Shown piece by piece: positions 13,601 to 14,853 of a DNA stretch of 14,853 nucleotides. The notes beneath the pieces were generated by a model, which had not been told where the DNA came from, did not search any database, and worked only from the letters and a program-made list of their open reading frames with translations. The stretch covers positions 1 to 14,853 of the forward strand of contig JAQXFL010000051.1 of NCBI GenBank assembly GCA_029250345.1. The letters run 5' to 3'. The stretch comes from Candidatus Poseidoniaceae archaeon. GTDB lineage: Archaea; Thermoplasmatota; Poseidoniia; Poseidoniales; Poseidoniaceae. The number at the start of each line of letters is the position of its first letter. Within the stretch, counting starts at the first letter, position 1. Made by a program: the position numbers and the translations under genes.

Positions 13601-14853
13601 CTGGACCTCATGAAGGCGGAGCGGATGGAGACCTGGAAGTTGAATGGGCTCGCTGTACTGCTCTTGACCTAGCGAGCACGATTATCTACACTTCCACAAG
13701 CCCGATGACGGACCTCCTTGGGTTGCCTGTCGAAGCAGAGATTGCGAAAGAAGAAGGAAACACAACCGTACTATCTCTTGACGCTGGACAGCCATACTGG
13801 CTTGGATTGACCTGTGCTGATGAATCAGGGCAAGAAGATTTGATGAATCCGCTCATCATTGGACCTGTCGTTCCAACTGGTGGCTTGAACGATAACACAG
13901 CCCCACCTAAAATGACAAATGTCGAAGCGATTGATACTCCTGACGACGACGGTGGCCGAATCTCAGTTACGTGGGATGAAAGTCCTGCGGAAGATTGCAC
14001 ATTCTATGCTGTCTTCATCCAAATGTCAACAGGAAACTTTGACGGTGACACTGTGTTATCTGCATCTGTCGAAGGTGATGAATTTAGCCAAGCGAAAATC
14101 ATTGATGATTGTACTGAAACTTCGACCACTGTAACAAGCATTGACGGCGTAGCGCTACAGGATGGTCAGGCGTACTATGTTGGCGTCGTTGCCTATGACG
14201 ATTGGCTCAATGCAAACCTTGCCGATGTCGACTTGGTCAAGGTTACACCGTTGCGTAACACTGCAGGAAGCGGCTCCATACCCGACAGAGTCGGAACTGT
14301 GAACGCATTTGATCACCCCGATGATGACGGAACGGCAATAGACGTCATATGGTCGATTTCCGATGCTGATGACTTCTCGCACTACATCGTTTGGGCAGCA
14401 GATAAACCGCTGACCGACCTTTCGGTTGCATGGGCTGCTTTTGGCGATGATGAAACAAAGTGTGCCTGTTTGAAAATCAACAAACAATGGATTGACGAAG
14501 ATTACAACCCAATCGAACTCTCAATCTCTACTGCATTGTACGGTGGCAATTCCATCGTTGACGCCACCCCGCAAATTATCAAACCCGGAGTGGAACTCTA
14601 TGTTGTTGTCACCGTCCACGACCTTGCTGGAAATGTTCATCTCACCGAACTTCCACAAGCCACGGTCGTTCCAATCAACAACCTACAAGATGTAACTGCG
14701 CCCGCAGCACTTGAAACGCTCGAACTCTATGACCGTCCAAACGATGGCGGTGGAGCGCTTCTCCTCGACTTTGAACTGAGCAATGAGAGCGATGTCGCCA
14801 ACTACGAAGTCTATGCCGCTACATGGTCGTTTGACGCCATTGGAATGGGAAGC
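7501..14853 (+). CDS. Giant secreted beta-propeller/Fn3 surface protein (3' end outside window)
   Basis: At least 2451 residues in one uninterrupted frame, truncated by the window edge. ATG 7501 is the first possible start because an in-frame TGA lies at 7495-7497. No good ribosome-binding site precedes it, so a leaderless transcript is possible. Residues 1-40 are a Sec signal peptide. A beta-rich segment follows (about 56-190). About 195-1765 hold roughly 30 propeller-blade repeats of the two-component-regulator-propeller type, typified by VARWD/LARYD strands, LPTN-x-V turns and LYIATNGG strands. About 1766-1915 is another beta-rich segment, and from about 1917 come at least five Fn3-like repeats. 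Asn-x-Ser/Thr sequons are abundant. No kinase, protease or catalytic domain is visible. Surface attachment, polymer binding or adhesion is the likely role; a C-terminal membrane anchor or sorting signal would lie beyond the window. Architecture is confident, function is not. Confidence 0.93.
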   Translation, partial: MRSTANAKSPQRDARRALLLVILMLLSSAAPILSFSGVSAHESTADTVWPQEGSNDTGWIQLDATGATPGSPTQASASWTLEFAPGAELSNVSFQVRVNGSDGLMIEEPMLVASDIGVNMLDWRGLGMLGSQDSFTGPNPYSGRLSPNSDSGATWTLPSDAEITELVIEALAPVDPFVALAPLELNIAATAFHPLDGRMYLAIDNTLMTLDYSNDPITIDIIERNSNILDIVVDTSNNLLHLLTEDGFSAYSLEDTSEQSGLTAPTFWPESSSEPVYDVFHLATNGFVYAAYDGGIAQWDGTNWSFPVTKLTSGKALDILEANGVLYVSFDDEGVARWDLNSGSALSSWSSANSLHSDEIVEMMISGNQILFASPDNGLARYDWNSGFWLSTWTDGNWLASNSINGIARSGADLFILSGDTLHIYDTTSGIFTSSQVISNFGLTGDGSDLIVWPANGVRAPASELLLLGNGFGSFAELTPSPTLTQTGTLLIGSGPTSSGMQDATELDGVVFVAADEWMNRFDTQASRWLQPVYLGTTVNQLMNDGSHVFIASESGLHMMHSNGSLLQTWSTANTDLNQDEVLRVDSDGTHAVAITGEGEMLIVELNGANPPVIEQYDSPAVDLTLFSNTVHLATDSSGILRYELANESWLTPWISTGINGADNVPVAVNGDILYFGIPGYGVARKDLATDELMTPLTATSNSPGQSNPNAVLPSDTIYSLESNGNDLYIGTANGAIVWDGSTPSTFKTGGQWNTRPQRYYDFTATGGNVYVGTNIGVCKWPAGQIASTNPDCLNVYDGMPNWATYSVESDSYGYIYGGTTSGVGIITASPYDVVGEWEAGEQTQNAPVVVIGDVAFIALDGIGIARYDMPNNAWLTLWTDDNYLDDGNEDATSLSVDIDPNLIWIGGSDGFQLLNATTGTEVYDIEKTGSLFAGNGDPLDMILKGDTMYYHDGTSSDNLYRFNAQNFTALPSLDVGTQIGQNNGDINGMNLVGDMIMISIASQNWWQVDGSGGIAQWDTINNTWGDNILPIGQVDRVTAYQSSTGNMWVAWGENSLQYMAADGTMLGEWDDDDFNFPIREIIEYDGEVLFATEDGVARYNETNNQWLSLWEEGNGLPNNAGSQIYELWTDGTNLVVGGGDVSGFGQFQGGSVSHWDGNAWAQYSLGSSGTPGGYPLSMAECGGLLHIGIYANNGGVARLDMANDTFVGSFTRTILGEGVVSGVACDATDTLYVAFYQDDADIMKYGYSSGTWLTPITTATNNLPSDRVWWDAIDYANGQLVLGHGLGTNGDNIIGGGYTTIATSGNSNAQASVNGAGSSVTSFQRVNNQWLLGQAGSSSGFSKVLTISPLGQNTIASLPGLASGQVTTMTGNSTHLWVTTAGTIATSTGFGQPSGAGLLQGERQSDGSILWQDGWIMAANSKAQDAELIGTDLYITTTPTGLYKLDTLTGAVTRLNGGLHNNLDGMVRVGTTLVLGLMGSGGSAPGVQLYDIQTGYGNGKLIGGLPSNAINNFAATADVLYIATNGGIGRWNYAASDWLNPLTAADGLPTNIVEDVLVEGNYLWMATPAGLARRDITTNNTIVYTSASGLMGTSTMSLTSAVNTITNSDGTVFSETTLFIGHDGAGNERPAVTTIGLTTGDIIGHEFDQLPSNNVDALTSDYWGIHVATDIGPMVHWNSSSDFFESGIPSYQIFGWPVEKMVSDGEHVLIFGGNGVSIIEARTNTHQNIKMISMPQLTGGTLSTDYIWLTTDGDGLFGYQNNAQYSEVDRISVRYANPLNVGFNLAAQDITDKTNPGMNITLADLDSTVALDSTQGVVGTNGILFQTVPLAFTSPVKNAATWAHSKSLKYNATIELNNNPDFETSLQLAVQNGVIINGTQFLQLSLYSPSNGSMQVRLIYDYVRTETPITMTDLIDRPDDGGSALLANWTLVHDENFARYLVYVNDGPFETTSGLALTADDLAGRTVDKAVSLHSRLSSEVTTANGQPLIDGQEYYAVVVVEYDDGHLGTPSPAMGPASPSNEIPLSPVWANAGPHEGGADGDLEVEWARCTALDLASTIIYTSTSPMTDLLGLPVEAEIAKEEGNTTVLSLDAGQPYWLGLTCADESGQEDLMNPLIIGPVVPTGGLNDNTAPPKMTNVEAIDTPDDDGGRISVTWDESPAEDCTFYAVFIQMSTGNFDGDTVLSASVEGDEFSQAKIIDDCTETSTTVTSIDGVALQDGQAYYVGVVAYDDWLNANLADVDLVKVTPLRNTAGSGSIPDRVGTVNAFDHPDDDGTAIDVIWSISDADDFSHYIVWAADKPLTDLSVAWAAFGDDETKCACLKINKQWIDEDYNPIELSISTALYGGNSIVDATPQIIKPGVELYVVVTVHDLAGNVHLTELPQATVVPINNLQDVTAPAALETLELYDRPNDGGGALLLDFELSNESDVANYEVYAATWSFDAIGMGS
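8095..12795 (+). repeat. Array of about 30 beta-propeller blades (protein-level repeat)
   Basis: Residues about 199-1765. Each unit of about 35-65 residues has an outer strand such as LYVSFDDEG, LYIGTANG or LWMATPAG, then an ARWD/ARYD/GRWN strand, then often N-x-W-L-[ST]-x-W, and a loop with LPSN or LPTN before the next unit. Examples are near residues 305, 340, 380, 640, 720, 865, 1095, 1245, 1535 and 1565. About thirty units would fill four or five six- to eight-bladed propellers. The units have diverged and show no recent DNA-level duplication that I can see. Exact blade borders and counts need profile alignment. Confidence 0.75.
13249..14853 (+). repeat. Tandem Fn3-like domains with D-x-P-D-D-G-G signature
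   Basis: Five units begin with the motif at residues 1917 (DRPDDGG), about 2035 (GPHEGG, degenerate), 2145 (DTPDDDGG), 2271 (DHPDDDG) and 2411 (DRPNDGG), spaced about 110-140 residues apart. Each continues with a strand of the type I-x-V-x-W, then an acidic D-x-x-x-Y-x-V-Y strand, and later DGQ-x-YY-x-V-V-V, the core pattern of fibronectin type III sandwiches. The fifth unit is cut by the window end, so more may follow. Such modules usually act as spacers or binding domains on exported proteins. Confidence 0.8.

Noticed and set aside
7501..14853. Hybrid two-component sensor kinase
   Set aside because: Propeller repeats of this type often precede kinases, but Fn3 domains follow here and no histidine kinase, receiver or membrane segment appears in the 2451 residues seen.
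1..14853. CRISPR array, tRNA, insertion sequence, attachment site or DNA-level tandem repeats
   Set aside because: Reading both strands I saw no regularly spaced direct repeats, no cloverleaf-like segments, no transposase or integrase motifs and no long exact repeats; the giant gene's repeats exist only at protein level.

Overview
The window is gene-dense, roughly half G+C, single-copy DNA with short spacers. It shows no tRNA, rRNA, CRISPR array, insertion sequence or phage gene. The gene mix suggests a planktonic Marine Group II (Poseidoniales-type) euryarchaeon: a malic enzyme with a phosphotransacetylase-like tail, a PduO-type cobalamin adenosyltransferase, a DUF2203 protein and a giant secreted beta-propeller/Fn3 protein. 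This assignment is an inference from gene content. No archaeal marker gene such as a ribosomal protein or RNA is in view, so a marine bacterium cannot be excluded.

Layout. Positions 35-2977 hold five minus-strand genes, read from 2977 downward: rlmH (rRNA methyltransferase), a five-helix membrane protein with a helical tail, a two-helix small membrane protein, a DUF2203 protein and a PduO-type cob(I)alamin adenosyltransferase. A 78-bp spacer (2978-3055) separates them from a divergent plus-strand group at 3056-4962: a 111-residue protein of unknown function, a glutathione-S-transferase-fold protein resembling mitochondrial prostaglandin E synthase 2, and a degenerate formylglycine-generating-enzyme-like protein with two C-terminal membrane helices. 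That last gene overlaps tail to tail, by 21 bp, with the minus-strand malic enzyme gene (4942-7263). A 237-bp divergent spacer follows. From 7501 to the right edge (14853) runs one uninterrupted plus-strand reading frame of at least 2451 codons, still open at the window end.

How the genes may work together. The malic enzyme would supply pyruvate and reducing power, and the adenosyltransferase would supply adenosylcobalamin. The giant protein is exported and is probably a cell-surface adhesion or binding protein. It has a signal peptide, about 30 propeller blades in several propellers, a beta-sandwich linker and at least five Fn3-like repeats with a D-x-P-D-D-G-G signature. Nothing links the three transcription units into one pathway. 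I see no convincing new defence or mobile system. The most unusual items are the giant surface protein (its repeat architecture and its ten cysteines in five pairs), the PTGES2-like protein, and the membrane-anchored degenerate FGE-like domain.
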